Assembly (NCBI GenBank): GCA_039621445.1
Contig: CP154956.1
Coordinates: forward strand, 45,365,291-45,429,290
Reading direction: 5' to 3'
Origin: Euglena gracilis
Lineage: Eukaryota > Euglenida > Euglenophyceae > Euglenales
DNA length: 64,000 bases
Position 1 is the first letter of the stretch, and each line of letters opens with the position of its first letter. Shown here one piece after another: positions 63,331-64,000 of the stretch. The notes beneath the pieces were generated by a model. That model was not told the origin of the DNA, ran no database searches, and saw nothing but the letters and a program-made list of their open reading frames with translations. Position numbers and translations under genes: made by a program.

Positions 63331-64000
63331 AAGCGAGACCCTCCCCAAGGGGCGCACCAAGCGAATCTACCGTCAAGTTCCCTGGCTCTAACAAGTCGGC
63401 CCATTGTTTACAGCTTGCGAAATGGTACATCCTGTCACCGACTCCCTTCCTATCAGAGATCCATTGAACGGGGGACCCCACTCACCCCTATTCGGTCTTT
63501 GTCATCCTCAACCAGCCCCCCCCCCCCCGGCAGCCAACCTTCCGGCAGGAGGGTCCAGGTAGAATGCCTACCCATTGAACCCAATTGGTGGGTTCAATCG
63601 CTGATCTTGGGCTTTTCATTGGTGTTCCTGTTTTGTGATCCAAATGATCGCATTTTGGTTTGGGAGGATTCTTTAGTTGTGATCAAGCAGGGAGGAGGAT
63701 TCATAGCCGCAATTTCCCGCAATTTCCGCAATTCTCCACATTTTTTTCTGCTATTGTCCTGCAAATTTTTCCCTTTCTGCATTTTTTTCTGTGTGAACCT
63801 GAAATGGAAGGCGAAATGAGTTCCAGCCGTTCCTTGAAAGTTCCACAAGGGTACCCAGGTGTTTTTTTTTGTACTTTGTTGCAATGCAATTTGCCAAAAT
63901 TTGACCAATCTTACAAATTTTGGAAAATTTTGGCCTTTCTTGGTTTTTTTTATAGGTTCCCCCCCCAATTTCTGCGGGGAGACAATTTTGACTTTAGAAA

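Overview
This window is nuclear DNA from a eukaryote, most likely a microbial alga or other protist; I cannot fix the lineage. There are no bacterial-style long ORFs, ribosome binding sites or operons. Islands of about 40-340 bp with very high GC and clean codon use sit on the minus strand, separated by roughly 0.2-3 kb of repeat-rich DNA. Many islands are bounded by plausible splice signals (pyrimidine-rich AG acceptors, GTGNGN or GTANGT donors). I read them as exons. Coordinates are approximate, frames were chosen by eye, and I could not reconcile splice phase across every junction.

Layout, in minus-strand transcription order. (1) 49.9-44.5 kb: a candidate secreted or Golgi-lumen glycosyltransferase gene. 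It has a signal-peptide-like first exon, followed in order by exons carrying EDDTYLP, GSNLQF, WFLMEMDTTP, GSFYRG, HHINGNAVYN, IGNYAHTP and ALVHG. It ends at an in-frame TGA near 45.07 or 44.51 kb. (2) 42.8 kb down to the left edge: one very large gene, or several abutting genes, with 30 or more exons. The 37-20 kb part looks like a Cys- and Asn-glycosylation-rich ectodomain, and exons near 29-23 kb resemble the REJ / polycystin-1-like region only in general character. Exons at about 19.5 and 18.5 kb carry short hydrophobic stretches followed by basic residues. The 18-0.7 kb part is Pro/Glu/Arg-rich and looks cytoplasmic; a motif E-x-W-R-R-R-S-T recurs in at least two exons with silent codon differences. 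(3) 49.9-64 kb: no gene I can support; repeats dominate.

The most striking content is non-coding. A 1.09-kb intron (16.79-17.88 kb) is almost exactly one inverted-repeat-bounded element, its 13-bp terminal repeats lying 11 and 22 nt from the splice sites. Two other introns begin with a perfect hairpin at or within 8 nt of the 5' splice site. Two foldback elements of about 0.4 kb (5.37-5.77 and 6.59-7.03 kb) are built around a locally amplified 16-bp palindrome family (TTGCGC-NNNN-GCGCAA). A different palindrome family (AATGCGCA-NN-TGCGCATT) occupies 58.9-61.9 kb. Many short elements share one design: inverted termini around long G or C runs, with related termini such as CTTGTCCAACGACC and CTTGTCTAAGCACC. 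Long G/C homopolymers and degenerate GGCCAAAA repeats occur throughout the introns. Together these suggest a genome whose introns are seeded by short foldback elements, as proposed for introners.
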